From: Dyadobacter fermentans
GTDB taxonomy: Bacteria; Bacteroidota; Bacteroidia; Cytophagales; Spirosomataceae
Length of the DNA: 64,000 bases
Assembly: GCF_019924045.1 (NCBI RefSeq)
Contig: NZ_JAHXBN010000010.1
Span: 496,001-560,000, forward strand
Direction: 5' to 3'
Position 1 is the first letter of the stretch, and every line of letters begins with the position of its first letter. Shown here in pieces: positions 37,806 through 46,322 of this stretch. A program made the position numbers and the translations under genes. A model generated the notes under the pieces. It saw nothing but the letters and a program-made list of their open reading frames with translations, ran no database searches and was not told the DNA's origin.

Positions 37806-39122
37806 TTAAAACGGGCTTGGTATCCTGACAAGGTCCTGGATAATCTGGCCCTCATGCTCGAATCTTGCGAGTGTATAAACAGTACCATCGGCACCGACGG
37901 CAATGGAGTTTACATAAGTAGGCCGCCCGCCGTTTTCATAAAAGATCGGCCCGTGGTCTTTATATGTATCGGTGGGCAAATGATAGGTAATTAAATGCAG
38001 ATTTTCCAATCCGCGCGCCGCTCCTTTGGCGATTTGGTCCTCGCCTTTTATGCGTTTACCGTCCTGATAAATCGGTCCGCCGGTGAGGTAATAGATCGTT
38101 TTGCCGTCCGGCCCGAGCTGAAAACCGAGGTAACCATAGCTGAACTGATCGAACATACCGCTTTTGCGTGAAGGTTCGGAAGTAATGCGCTCCACGAGTT
38201 CAATTTTTTCCGCCCGGGGATCAAAACGGAAGAGGTAACCCGAATTGCCGTGCACGCCGTAAGCTACCTGCTCTTTGGGATGCCAGAATACCTTCCGCCA
38301 GTTGTAACACATGCTGCCCGGGCGCGTCGGATCGTATTTGCCGAAATAATCCAGGCGGAGGTCTACGTTTTCGAGTTTGTGCAGGATCTGGGTTTCAGGA
38401 TTGTAAGTGAAAATATCCCCGTCGGCCGTTGAGAAATACACATCACCCAGCTCCGCATCGACAAACAACGACCGGCATAGCGAACGGAAATCGGTGCCCG
38501 GCGTACCCGCTTCGCCTTTGTGCGAAATAGGGCCGAGGTTTTTCAGGACATTATTTTCAACATCATAGTGGATAAAATTACCATAAGGCCAGGTAATGCC
38601 GTACAAATGTCCGCGGTCGCGGTCCATGGTCATGGATACCATTCCTTCGCCGTTCGGAACAACAGCGAGGTCTTCGAATGCGCCGGTTCGCAGGTCATAG
38701 GAAAGGAAATGGCCGCCCGGATATAATGCATAACCCTCGGGTGCCTGCTCGGGAAGGCGGTCCATGCCGTCGATGAGCTGGTAGTAGCCTACGTGTGTCG
38801 AGAAATAGAGTTTTCCGTTCCTTTCATAAAAACGCACGTGACTTTTGCCTTGCGGAATAGCTTTCAAATGTGCTTCACCACAAATGTCGGTCAAATCACC
38901 GAGGAACTTGGTGGTGTCGCTGGCCGGGTCGTAGACAAACATTTGCCCGCCTATTTCATGGTTATCCGACGACAGCAGGTAGTAAATCTTCCCATCGCTC
39001 GCGGCCGAGAGCGCGTTATACGTGTCATGCGCACGCGAGAAGCCGGAGTAATAATGTTTGGCGATCAATGGTTTCGGATCGGTTAGCGGCTCGAAGGCTA
39101 TGGAATAATCGATACTGTTCAC
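37806..39122 (-). CDS. Beta-propeller protein of unknown function
   Basis: About 438 residues with repeated four-stranded blades: DGKIYYLLSSDNHEIGGQMFVYDP, GHLYGITWPYGNFIHYDV, GDVYFSTADGDIFTYNPETQ and DGKTIYYLTGGPIYQDGK. No signal peptide is evident from the chosen GTG (39122). An ATG at 39185 would overlap the upstream gene by 38 bases and adds 21 unremarkable residues, so the start is uncertain. It follows the ceramidase-like gene and precedes the Gfo/Idh gene on the same strand, so it probably handles the same carbohydrate, as a lyase/hydrolase or binding protein. No catalytic residues can be assigned. Confidence 0.7.
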   Translation of the reverse strand: MNSIDYSIAFEPLTDPKPLIAKHYYSGFSRAHDTYNALSAASDGKIYYLLSSDNHEIGGQMFVYDPASDTTKFLGDLTDICGEAHLKAIPQGKSHVRFYERNGKLYFSTHVGYYQLIDGMDRLPEQAPEGYALYPGGHFLSYDLRTGAFEDLAVVPNGEGMVSMTMDRDRGHLYGITWPYGNFIHYDVENNVLKNLGPISHKGEAGTPGTDFRSLCRSLFVDAELGDVYFSTADGDIFTYNPETQILHKLENVDLRLDYFGKYDPTRPGSMCYNWRKVFWHPKEQVAYGVHGNSGYLFRFDPRAEKIELVERITSEPSRKSGMFDQFSYGYLGFQLGPDGKTIYYLTGGPIYQDGKRIKGEDQIAKGAARGLENLHLITYHLPTDTYKDHGPIFYENGGRPTYVNSIAVGADGTVYTLARFEHEGQIIQDLVRIPSPF

Positions 39123-39147
39123 GGTAGAGGCACACTTTGGGTAAGCA

Positions 39148-40515
39148 CTAATTTTTAATAACCTTCGATTCCGGTTTGACGACACCGGCTTGCTTCGCCA
39201 GTTGCACCATTCCGTTTAATATTTCAATTTCGACGTCCGATGCCCAGGTAGCAGGCAGGCCGTACACAATGGCCGCCACTTCGCCCTCGTACCCGCCCTC
39301 GCGCAGGATGGTCGTGCTCGGGATGTAGCTCATCACATCATTGGAATAGCCCATCACAAATGTGTCCTGGCCGAATATCTTCTTCAAATTAATCGCATAA
39401 TCCACCACCAGTTCGCCTCCGAGGGTCATAATCGCCTGGTCGCCGAGCTTCCACACTTGCAAGGGGAAAGGGTAGGTGGTCTGGAATGGCTTTTTGCCGT
39501 CGATCTGCGCGATCATGCGTTTCGCCCATTTCTGCTGGTAACCGGATGTTTTTTCGGCCATAGCCGACAGTTGCTCACGGGTAGGAGCGGTGGTTAATGA
39601 GAGGGTTACCTCATTATATGCCGTCGAAAGCTGTGGTGCCAATGGTCTCATTTCTTCACTCAAAACCCGCTCCACAGCCGCTGCGAGCGTTTTGCCGTAC
39701 TGAATGGCCAACGGAACGGTGTGCCGCGGCAGCGGATTCTGGTCCGCTCCCGCACCCTGAAAAAACAATGCGGTGGCGCCCGGATACAGCTTTTCCAGTT
39801 CAATCTGCGCCCAGCCGGGATAATCGCCCGAAAAGTGGTAGCCGTCCAGCACGGTAGGATGGCAGGCATAGCCGAATGCAATGGCGATGATTTTCCCCTT
39901 CGCATCGGAAACTTTTAGAACCGGTACGGCCGGGTCGCCGGGGCCGGTGATTTCGGTGAGGCGTTCCAAAGTCGCCGCGTCGTTATTCCGGCGGTTCACC
40001 TGGAAACGCGTCACGCCATTCCTGGTTTCGATCGTCGCCGGTTGCAGCGCTTTCAATGCATCGCCCGTCAAGCTTACGATCTGGTCGATCAGTTTGGCAG
40101 CATATTGATCAATCTTCTTCTGATCACTTTCATTAACGGGGTAAATGTCCGACAGCGCTGCCCCGAGCACCGGCCCGGAATGTGTGTGGGAGCTGTTGAG
40201 GATAATCTGTGCTTTGGTCAGTTTATAGCGCTCATTGATTTTCGCCCGGATCTCGTCGGACATCGCTTTGGGAAAACCCAGCAGATCCGTAGTAATGAGC
40301 ACCGCCTGCTTGCCATTGACATCCTGAATGGCCAATGCTTTTGCCCAAATATCGTGCAGCTTGCCCTCGGACGCGTGCGTGCGTGCCGCAAAACCTGCCA
40401 TCCACATCGGTTCTGCCGGGGTAATGGCTACTTTGGCTACGCCCGCTTTCCATCCCTGCGCGCGAGTGGGGAGGTAGGTCAAAAGCAGTAAAGACAATGC
40501 AACGGCTATCCTCAT
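39148..40515 (-). CDS. Secreted neutral/alkaline ceramidase-like hydrolase
   Basis: The 455-residue protein has a signal peptide (1-19, ending TRAQ) and the neutral/alkaline non-lysosomal ceramidase N-terminal domain: GWKAGVAKVAITPAEPMWMAGFAARTH, NSSHTHSGPVLGA with likely zinc His110 and His112, AIAFGYACHPTVL and FFQGAGADQNP. True ceramidases are larger and carry a C-terminal immunoglobulin-like domain, absent here, so this short form likely cleaves another amide, for instance on an amino sugar. Its start overlaps the stop of the DegT aminotransferase gene (ATGA), so the two are translationally coupled. Confidence 0.82.
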   Translation of the reverse strand: MRIAVALSLLLLTYLPTRAQGWKAGVAKVAITPAEPMWMAGFAARTHASEGKLHDIWAKALAIQDVNGKQAVLITTDLLGFPKAMSDEIRAKINERYKLTKAQIILNSSHTHSGPVLGAALSDIYPVNESDQKKIDQYAAKLIDQIVSLTGDALKALQPATIETRNGVTRFQVNRRNNDAATLERLTEITGPGDPAVPVLKVSDAKGKIIAIAFGYACHPTVLDGYHFSGDYPGWAQIELEKLYPGATALFFQGAGADQNPLPRHTVPLAIQYGKTLAAAVERVLSEEMRPLAPQLSTAYNEVTLSLTTAPTREQLSAMAEKTSGYQQKWAKRMIAQIDGKKPFQTTYPFPLQVWKLGDQAIMTLGGELVVDYAINLKKIFGQDTFVMGYSNDVMSYIPSTTILREGGYEGEVAAIVYGLPATWASDVEIEILNGMVQLAKQAGVVKPESKVIKN

Positions 40516-41903
40516 TTCTGTCCGAGCGTTTTGATCTTATCGACGTTATGATGCACTTTTTCAATGGCCGAGGCAATCGCTTTCATATCTTCCCTTGTGC
40601 CGAGGAGCATGTTTTGGGTAAGCCAAACGGCTTCCTCATTACAGATCTGATCGTTCACCGGGCATTTGTTCTGCTCGTTGTATTGGTTAATGTCCAGCAT
40701 TTCCTTTGGATACATCCTCCGGTAGTTCTCCGATTTAAAGGTTTCACCCAGGAATGGCTGTGTATTCAAAGTCGAATAGCCGCTCATGCAAGGCACGCCT
40801 TCCGCCTTCACGGCTTTGATAAAGTTCTCCCGGGAAAGCCCTTTGAACCCGTCCTTATGGTATCTGAACGCAAACAAATGGAACGCGCCGCGGTTGACCT
40901 TATCGTACAATTTGTAGGGGACAATGCCCGGGATATCCTTAATGAGCGATTTCAGGTAGGCCGCATTCTCGTTACGTGTCGTCGTTTGTGCATCCAGACG
41001 TTTCAGTTGCGCAAGGCCAATGGCCGCCTGGTATTCCGAAAACCGCAGCTTGGTACCCGGCATTACGCTCCCGGTACTCACCGAGCCGACGGCCGTTCCA
41101 TAGGGGTTCCCGAAATTGTGATACGAATAGCATAAATCCATAAAGTGCTCATCATTACTCACAATAGCCCCTCCTTCGCCAATAGGCAGGTTTTTGGAGT
41201 TTTGAAAGCTGAAACAGCCGACGTTGCCAATCGTGCCAACCTTTTTTTTATCATATTCAGCCAAATGCGCCTGGCATGCATCCTCGATCACCAGTAGCTT
41301 ATGCTTTTGGGCAATGGCCATAATGCGGTCCATGTCCACAGGCAAACCCAGCACGTGCACGGCCATGATAGCCTTGGTACGCGGGGTGATTTTAGCCTCG
41401 ATTTTCGCAGGATCGATCTGGAATGTTTCTGCGTCGATGTCCACGAAAACCGGCATTGCGCCATTGGACAAAATCGAAGAAACCGACGCGATAAACGTGT
41501 AAGGAGGCACCAAAACTTCGTCACCCGCCCCGATACCCAGCTGGTTGATGGCGATCACCAGTGCATTGGTGCCGTTGACCACCGCGAGACTCCTTTTGAC
41601 ATTCAGAGCTGCCGCCCATTCCTTTTCAAACTGTGTGACCACATTTGCCCGCGACCAAACCCCGCTCCTTACCACTTCCAGCAGCTGTTTTTCGTCCGTT
41701 GCCGGGTTCCATTGCGGCCAAATCGGCCATTTATCCTCCGCCCAGGCCGGGGGGCCGCCTAGTATCGCCGGCACCTGCGCCGACTTGGAACCGATCGCCG
41801 GCAGCGCGGCCACCGATGAGGAAGCCAGGGCCACACCCAGCCCCGCCAGTGAATTCTGTTTCAAAAACGTTCTTCGCGACAATCGGGAGCTGAATGCTTT
41901 CAT
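40512..41903 (-). CDS. Tat-exported DegT/DnrJ/EryC1/StrS family aminotransferase
   Basis: The 463-residue PLP enzyme has the family motifs: VVNGTNALVIAI, DEVLVPPYTFIASVSSI, LLVIEDACQAHLAEY with the pyridine-nitrogen Asp208, and CFSFQNSKNLPIGEGGAIV with Lys237 for the Schiff base. What is unusual is a Tat signal (SRLSRRTFLKQNSLAGLGVALASS), meaning the folded PLP enzyme is exported. DegT enzymes normally work in the cytoplasm on nucleotide-linked keto-sugars. Here, two exported Gfo/Idh oxidoreductases in the same operon could supply a keto-sugar, giving oxidation then transamination in the periplasm (inference), or the reverse in catabolism of an amino sugar. Confidence 0.85.
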   Translation of the reverse strand: MKAFSSRLSRRTFLKQNSLAGLGVALASSSVAALPAIGSKSAQVPAILGGPPAWAEDKWPIWPQWNPATDEKQLLEVVRSGVWSRANVVTQFEKEWAAALNVKRSLAVVNGTNALVIAINQLGIGAGDEVLVPPYTFIASVSSILSNGAMPVFVDIDAETFQIDPAKIEAKITPRTKAIMAVHVLGLPVDMDRIMAIAQKHKLLVIEDACQAHLAEYDKKKVGTIGNVGCFSFQNSKNLPIGEGGAIVSNDEHFMDLCYSYHNFGNPYGTAVGSVSTGSVMPGTKLRFSEYQAAIGLAQLKRLDAQTTTRNENAAYLKSLIKDIPGIVPYKLYDKVNRGAFHLFAFRYHKDGFKGLSRENFIKAVKAEGVPCMSGYSTLNTQPFLGETFKSENYRRMYPKEMLDINQYNEQNKCPVNDQICNEEAVWLTQNMLLGTREDMKAIASAIEKVHHNVDKIKTLGQK

Positions 41904-41935
41904 GGGACAATGGATTAAGGTTTGATTTTGGGAGC

Positions 41936-42955
41936 TTATTTCTTATTGGCTTTGGCGAGCACACTTTCCAACGTTACGCTCTTGCCGCCCTGGCGCTTGC
42001 TTTCATCGGCTGCTTCCATGAAAGCGAATATTTCAATGGTTTCCTCGGGCGTAACCGGTACCTCGCCGGTTCTGAAATACCTGATAATATCGACTAAAAG
42101 TGGTTCATAACCGCCGTAGGGACCCAAAACTTTGTTGCCGTCTTCGGTGAAAACAGTGCCGCCGTAATCGTGCTTACCCGTGCGGGTGCCGCGGAATGTG
42201 CCCGTTCGGCCGTCGCCCCAGATGCCCACCACGATGTCCGTATTAGGTGTATTCACGCGGGTTACACTCTTGCAGCCCGTACCCATAACGGTGTAAAGCG
42301 TCTCCACGCCGTGGATACCGTACCAGAAGAAATCCGGGTGTGTTTTTTCAAGAACGGCAGGGCTATACGTATCTGCGCCCAGGACCTTTTTTTTATCAAT
42401 ACTCTCGATACCCTTGATGTAGCGCAGTGAGGAAGCTGTGAAAATGGGGATATTGTATTTTTTAGAAGCCTCGTAGATTTTTAATGTATCCGACAACGAA
42501 GCAGCGACGGGCTTGTCGATGAACATGCGCTTACCTGCTTTGAAGACTTCCAGCGCTTGTTCCAAATGCAGACGGCCGTCGTTGGTTTCGAGCAAAATTA
42601 CGTCGGTTTTACCCAGTAACTCTTTGATCGATCCAACGATCTCTACGCCCATTTTCTTCACTTCCTCGATATAACCGGGAATGCGTTTCACGCTCGACTC
42701 GATATCCTTGCTGCCGTAAGGGTAGGCAGCCACCACCTTATAACCGTCGTAAACGGGGTCTTGCTGTTCAGCATTGAGCGCTTTCGCAAATGCAATGGCA
42801 TGAGAGGTGTCGAGTCCGATAATCCCGACCCGTTTACCATCCGCCGGGCCGGCTGGCGTAGGCCGCGCCGATGCAGGCAAATGAGTCATTAGACCCAGAC
42901 CGATACCGGCAGTTGCCGATTGAATAATAAACTTTCGTCTGTTAAGCGAATGCAT
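41936..42955 (-). CDS. Tat-exported Gfo/Idh/MocA family oxidoreductase (first gene of the operon)
   Basis: The 339-residue protein has a Tat signal (LNRRKFIIQSATAGIGLGLM), the Rossmann start VGIIGLDTSHAIAFAKAL, the GKRMFIDKPVAAS loop and a C-terminal region with WYGIHGVETLYTVMG. The GLDTSHA variant of the Rossmann motif differs from the usual GxGxxG. The ATG at 42955 is chosen; the frame is open to 43027, but that would run over the operator palindrome and lack homology. It is 32 bases upstream of the aminotransferase and so heads the operon. Confidence 0.83.
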   Translation of the reverse strand: MHSLNRRKFIIQSATAGIGLGLMTHLPASARPTPAGPADGKRVGIIGLDTSHAIAFAKALNAEQQDPVYDGYKVVAAYPYGSKDIESSVKRIPGYIEEVKKMGVEIVGSIKELLGKTDVILLETNDGRLHLEQALEVFKAGKRMFIDKPVAASLSDTLKIYEASKKYNIPIFTASSLRYIKGIESIDKKKVLGADTYSPAVLEKTHPDFFWYGIHGVETLYTVMGTGCKSVTRVNTPNTDIVVGIWGDGRTGTFRGTRTGKHDYGGTVFTEDGNKVLGPYGGYEPLLVDIIRYFRTGEVPVTPEETIEIFAFMEAADESKRQGGKSVTLESVLAKANKK

Positions 42956-43002
42956 AAAACAAAGGGAAAAGAGTTCAGGAATAGCCAGCCCGTTTTTGAT
43001 TT

Positions 43003-43016
43003 CGGGTACGTACCCG
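43003..43016. promoter_or_regulatory. 14-bp perfect palindrome, likely LacI-family operator
   Basis: CGGGTACGTACCCG, 48 bases upstream of the operon's first start codon. Even-length, CG-centred palindromes are typical of LacI-family sites, and the LacI-family gene lies about 0.4 kb upstream on the same strand. Binding is inference. Confidence 0.6.
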
Positions 43017-43084
43017 TAAATATACACACATATTTTAATTTACAAGTATTCAGGGTTATTGTTTACAGGAAATTTTGTGATGTG

Positions 43085-43430
43085 AACAATGCGGGGAAGT
43101 AAATATGGTTGAGGGTGCAAATTGCGATGTTTGTGTGGCGGTAGGGGATTTGCTGTTTTGTTGTGACATGCCTGACGGCATTTACCGGAATGGTCCTGAA
43201 TGATGTTTGCTACCAATATTACATGCCTACCGGCATTGTCTTAGTGCTATAATAGCATCAGAATCGCGTAGCGATGTAATATTGGTAGTTACCCGGATTA
43301 GCCCCTATTCGTAAATCCCGTAGGGATGGAACAACATAACGGTAACCGGTCTTGGTGCAAATCTTGAGATTTGCACCCTCTATTCGCAAGCCTCCGGCGA
43401 ATAGTTGGCACGAAGGTGACCTCCGCACCA
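43085..43430. repeat. Intergenic cluster of palindromic repeats
   Basis: This gene-free stretch is packed with inverted repeats: a 15-bp pair (43210-43224 with 43274-43288) enclosing TGCTAT-A-ATAGCA; ATCGC-GTA-GCGAT and ATCCC-GTA-GGGAT units; TGCAAATC-TTGA-GATTTGCA; and CTATTCGC with GCGAATAG around AAGCCTCCG. The last two, in the same order, match the design of the hairpins at 51045-51150. No open reading frame with coding character is present. Interpreted as accumulated REP-like elements. Confidence 0.65.
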
Positions 43431-44489
43431 TTAGTTCTGATAAAATGCCTGGTTCTCTTTCGTTACAATATCGATCGGCATGAAATGCGTTTTTTCTACC
43501 GGCGCGCCAAGAACGAGCGTCTGGTAAAGCGCCATGAGCCCGCGGTAACCCTGCTCTTCGGGCTTGTGACAGATCAGGAAGTCGATGAGCTCCTTGTTCA
43601 GGTAGGCGATGTTCTCTTTTAAATAGTCATAACCAATGAGCGAAATGTCGGAGCGCTTGTTCTTTTCCAGGAACGCGGCAACGGAAAAAACGCGCGAGTT
43701 GGTCACGAAAATGGCTTCGATGTCCTCGTGCGTGTGCAATGCGCGCGTAAGGTCGCGGGTGACTGACAAGCTGTCCGTATCCTTGATATCGATGCGGATG
43801 ATCTCGATCGGCAGGCTACGGTCCTTGAAATAGCTCCGGAAACCCTCCTCGATTTGCAGGTAATTGTAGCTGTCGGTCTCCTTGGAAATGTTCACCACAG
43901 CCACTTTGTGCTTCTCTTTCAGTCGGTAAGTCGACAGTTTTGCACCTACATAACCACTCTGAAACAAATGCGGGCCAATGTAGCAAAGGTTATCCTCATC
44001 GGGCACATCGGAGTCGATGAATACGAACGGAACTTTTTTCTCCCGGCATGCACGGACAAACATCCGGGACTCCTCAATGAACGAGGGGGCGAGCAATACG
44101 CCTTTGAAATGACCGTCAAGAATGGCTGCGGCCTGCTCGTTAAATGTCGCGGGATCGTTCAGGTCGAAATAAAAGGTGGTAACCTGCACGCCGTACTTTT
44201 TGATCTCCGAATCGGCACGGGAGATGCCTTTCATGGGGGCTTCCCAAAAATCGGTTTCCTCCGAAACGCGCGGAATGAGCACGGCCAACGAAATGATTTT
44301 CTTCGAAGCTAGGCGGCTGGCGAGGATATTCGGCTGGTAATCCAGCTCCTTGATAATGTCGTTGATCTTCTTCTTGGTCTTTTCCGAAACGCCCGAGCGG
44401 TTGTGCAATACGCGATCGACCGTCGCGATGGAGACGTTGGCACGGCGGGCGATTTCCTTCACGCCGTAGTAGGTATTTTCTTTTTCCAT
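43431..44489 (-). CDS. LacI family transcriptional regulator
   Basis: The 352-residue protein has an N-terminal LacI HTH (YYGVKEIARRANVSIATVDRVLHNRSGVSEKTKKKI) and hinge (ELDYQPNILASRLASKK), then a periplasmic-binding-protein-like effector domain (about 65-340). The ATVDRVL variant (D for the common S) marks the subgroup with sugar-binding-protein-like effector domains. It is upstream of, and on the same strand as, the oxidoreductase/aminotransferase operon, so it probably controls that operon through the palindrome at 43003. Confidence 0.9.
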   Translation of the reverse strand: MEKENTYYGVKEIARRANVSIATVDRVLHNRSGVSEKTKKKINDIIKELDYQPNILASRLASKKIISLAVLIPRVSEETDFWEAPMKGISRADSEIKKYGVQVTTFYFDLNDPATFNEQAAAILDGHFKGVLLAPSFIEESRMFVRACREKKVPFVFIDSDVPDEDNLCYIGPHLFQSGYVGAKLSTYRLKEKHKVAVVNISKETDSYNYLQIEEGFRSYFKDRSLPIEIIRIDIKDTDSLSVTRDLTRALHTHEDIEAIFVTNSRVFSVAAFLEKNKRSDISLIGYDYLKENIAYLNKELIDFLICHKPEEQGYRGLMALYQTLVLGAPVEKTHFMPIDIVTKENQAFYQN

Positions 44490-44674
44490 CCGGAAAAGGG
44501 AGGTTTGGTATCAGTGGTTAGTCCGGCAGGCTCACGTACCTGCGTTGTAAAACCACGAATAAAAGGGTTTTAGATTTTATTTAATGGTTTTCCCTCAAAT
44601 TTTTGGCAAATACAATCGCGCATTCAATATTTGTATATATAATCTATTAATTAAATATAGTAAAAGAATCGGTT

Positions 44675-45883
44675 ATGGCGCTGAATTACATGGCATTGGC
44701 CGTCCCATTGTTCCTATTGCTGATCGGTATAGAATACTGGGCTTCTAAGCGCCTTGGGCGGCAATTGTTCAATTTTAACAGCTCTATCGCTAATATGAAT
44801 GTGGGGGTGGCAGAGCGGCTGATAGACATGTTTACGGCCGGGTCGTTCTTCTTTTTTTACGATTATCTCCAAAAGAATTACGGACTGTTCGAGATTCGTC
44901 CCACGCTACTGGTGTGGATCGCATTGCTGCTCGCAACCGATTTCGTATGGTATTGGTACCATCGTGCCGGACATAAAATCAATCTCTTCTGGGGATTCCA
45001 TGTTGTGCACCACACGAGCGAGGAGTTTAACTATACGGCGGGAACGCGCATTACCATTTTTCAGGCGGTTGTCCGGACGGCCTTTTGGTCGGTGCTGCCG
45101 CTGATCGGCTTCCCTGCACCGATGATCACGACGATGCTCATTGTGCACGGCCTCTATCCGTTTTTCACGCATACGCAGGTGATCGGCAAGTTGGGTATTC
45201 TCGAATACATATTGGTAACGCCTTCGCATCACCGTGTGCATCATGCGAGCAACGAGGCCTACCTCGACAAGAATTTCGGGGATATGTTCATCATCTGGGA
45301 TAAACTTTTCGGCACATTCGCCGAGGAAAAGGAGCAGCCCGTCTTTGGCCTCACCAAACAGCTCGATAGTTACAGCTTCCTCTGGCAGCATTTCCACTTC
45401 CTGGTGGAGATCTGGTACTCGGCGCAGCAGCAAAAAGGTATTATCGCGAAGCTGAAAGTCATTTTTGGTAGCCCCGAAGATTTCGACCCGGCCGTGCGGC
45501 GGATCGTGGAAAGACGGTTTTTATCCAAAAACAAAGTGCGTGTGCGCTCGCAGAAGTTCAGGCGGTACGTGCTGGTACAATTTACGGTGACGGTCATCAC
45601 GCTGTTCTTCCTGCTCCTTTTCGAGCATCAGGAAGAAACATTCCTGCAAGTAATGGTCGCGCTGGTGATATTTGTGACGCTTATCAACTGCGGCGCCATC
45701 CTCGAACAGCGCCGTTGGGTATTCTACCTCGAATTCGCCCGCGGCGCATTGATTTTTGTCACAGCCTACCATTATTTCCCGCACCCCACGCTGTTGTTCC
45801 TGATCTGGGCGGTGCTTATCGGAGGCGTGCTGTACTTTTCTACACTCCAAAAACAATATCTGCACACGATCTATGGCAGATGA
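44675..45883 (+). CDS. Fatty acid hydroxylase/sterol desaturase superfamily membrane oxygenase (AGMO/TMEM195-like)
   Basis: The 402-residue, multi-pass protein carries the eight-His di-iron ligand set: H96-x3-H100 (WYHRAGHK), H109-x2-HH113 (HVVHH) and HHRVHH in TPSHHRVHHASNEAYLDKN. The sequence DFVWYWYHRAGHKINLFWGFHVVHHTSEEFNYTAGTR and the extra C-terminal transmembrane domain resemble alkylglycerol monooxygenase-type enzymes, which cleave ether lipids, rather than simple desaturases. The lipid substrate is not known. It is monocistronic and precedes the susC leader. Confidence 0.82.
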   Translation: MALNYMALAVPLFLLLIGIEYWASKRLGRQLFNFNSSIANMNVGVAERLIDMFTAGSFFFFYDYLQKNYGLFEIRPTLLVWIALLLATDFVWYWYHRAGHKINLFWGFHVVHHTSEEFNYTAGTRITIFQAVVRTAFWSVLPLIGFPAPMITTMLIVHGLYPFFTHTQVIGKLGILEYILVTPSHHRVHHASNEAYLDKNFGDMFIIWDKLFGTFAEEKEQPVFGLTKQLDSYSFLWQHFHFLVEIWYSAQQQKGIIAKLKVIFGSPEDFDPAVRRIVERRFLSKNKVRVRSQKFRRYVLVQFTVTVITLFFLLLFEHQEETFLQVMVALVIFVTLINCGAILEQRRWVFYLEFARGALIFVTAYHYFPHPTLLFLIWAVLIGGVLYFSTLQKQYLHTIYGR

Positions 45884-45983
45884 CAGGACTTTATTTGGAT
45901 TTTTCATACGAAAAATATAAGTATATGTTAAAATTGGGTTTATTTGTTAAGAATAACTAAACTCCGGTTGCTTGTTGAAATTT

Positions 45984-46322
45984 CTGTATTTTACTTTGCC
46001 TATCAATTTAGTAGGATTTATAGTTTATTGACCACCCACTGATAACCACCAACCCGAACTGCCGCATGAACCTTTCCCGATCATCCCCATTCTGCCGTTG
46101 TTGTCGTTAGCCGGCAACAGTTTTGTTTAAACGTTCTTCTTTTACGTACCGGCGATTCTCGCCAGCCCGACGTACCGACAGCTCTGTTTCGGAAAACAGG
46201 GTTTATGGCCTATGGTCCATTGTCGGCGGAAGGCTAGTAACAATCGGCGGTCGGCTGTCAAGAATCCCGACGTAGTTGAATCTCCTGATTACCAGAACCA
46301 AGCCCCATTTTCACTAAATACT
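45984..46322 (+). promoter_or_regulatory. susC promoter motif and long 5' leader
   Basis: TACTTTG at 45992-45998, followed at once by CCTATCAATTTAGTAG, is near-identical to motifs at 53338 and 59453. It is followed by AT-rich TATAGTTT, fitting a -33/-7 pair with a spacing of about 20. The start codon is about 300 bases further on. The leader has short hairpins (GGCGA-TTC-TCGCC at 46151-46163, CTGTTT-CGGA-AAACAG at 46184-46199) and GACAG (46177) and CTGTC (46255) enclosing a 73-nt region, faintly like the structured elements at 53407 and 59658. No gene seen. Confidence 0.55.

Noticed and set aside
43085..43430. CRISPR-like array
   Set aside because: The repeated units are palindromes of different lengths without regular spacers or neighbouring cas genes.
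44634..44665. Fourth copy of the shared promoter motif, upstream of the AGMO-like gene
   Set aside because: It has a TTTG-N-TATAG pattern at similar spacing, but the conserved YCTATCAA stretch is missing.
46166..46274. Direct repeats CCCGACGTA exactly 100 bases apart in the susC leader, as possible insertion footprints
   Set aside because: Nine bases is short, the enclosed sequence has no transposase or terminal repeats, and the repeats can be chance in a structured leader.
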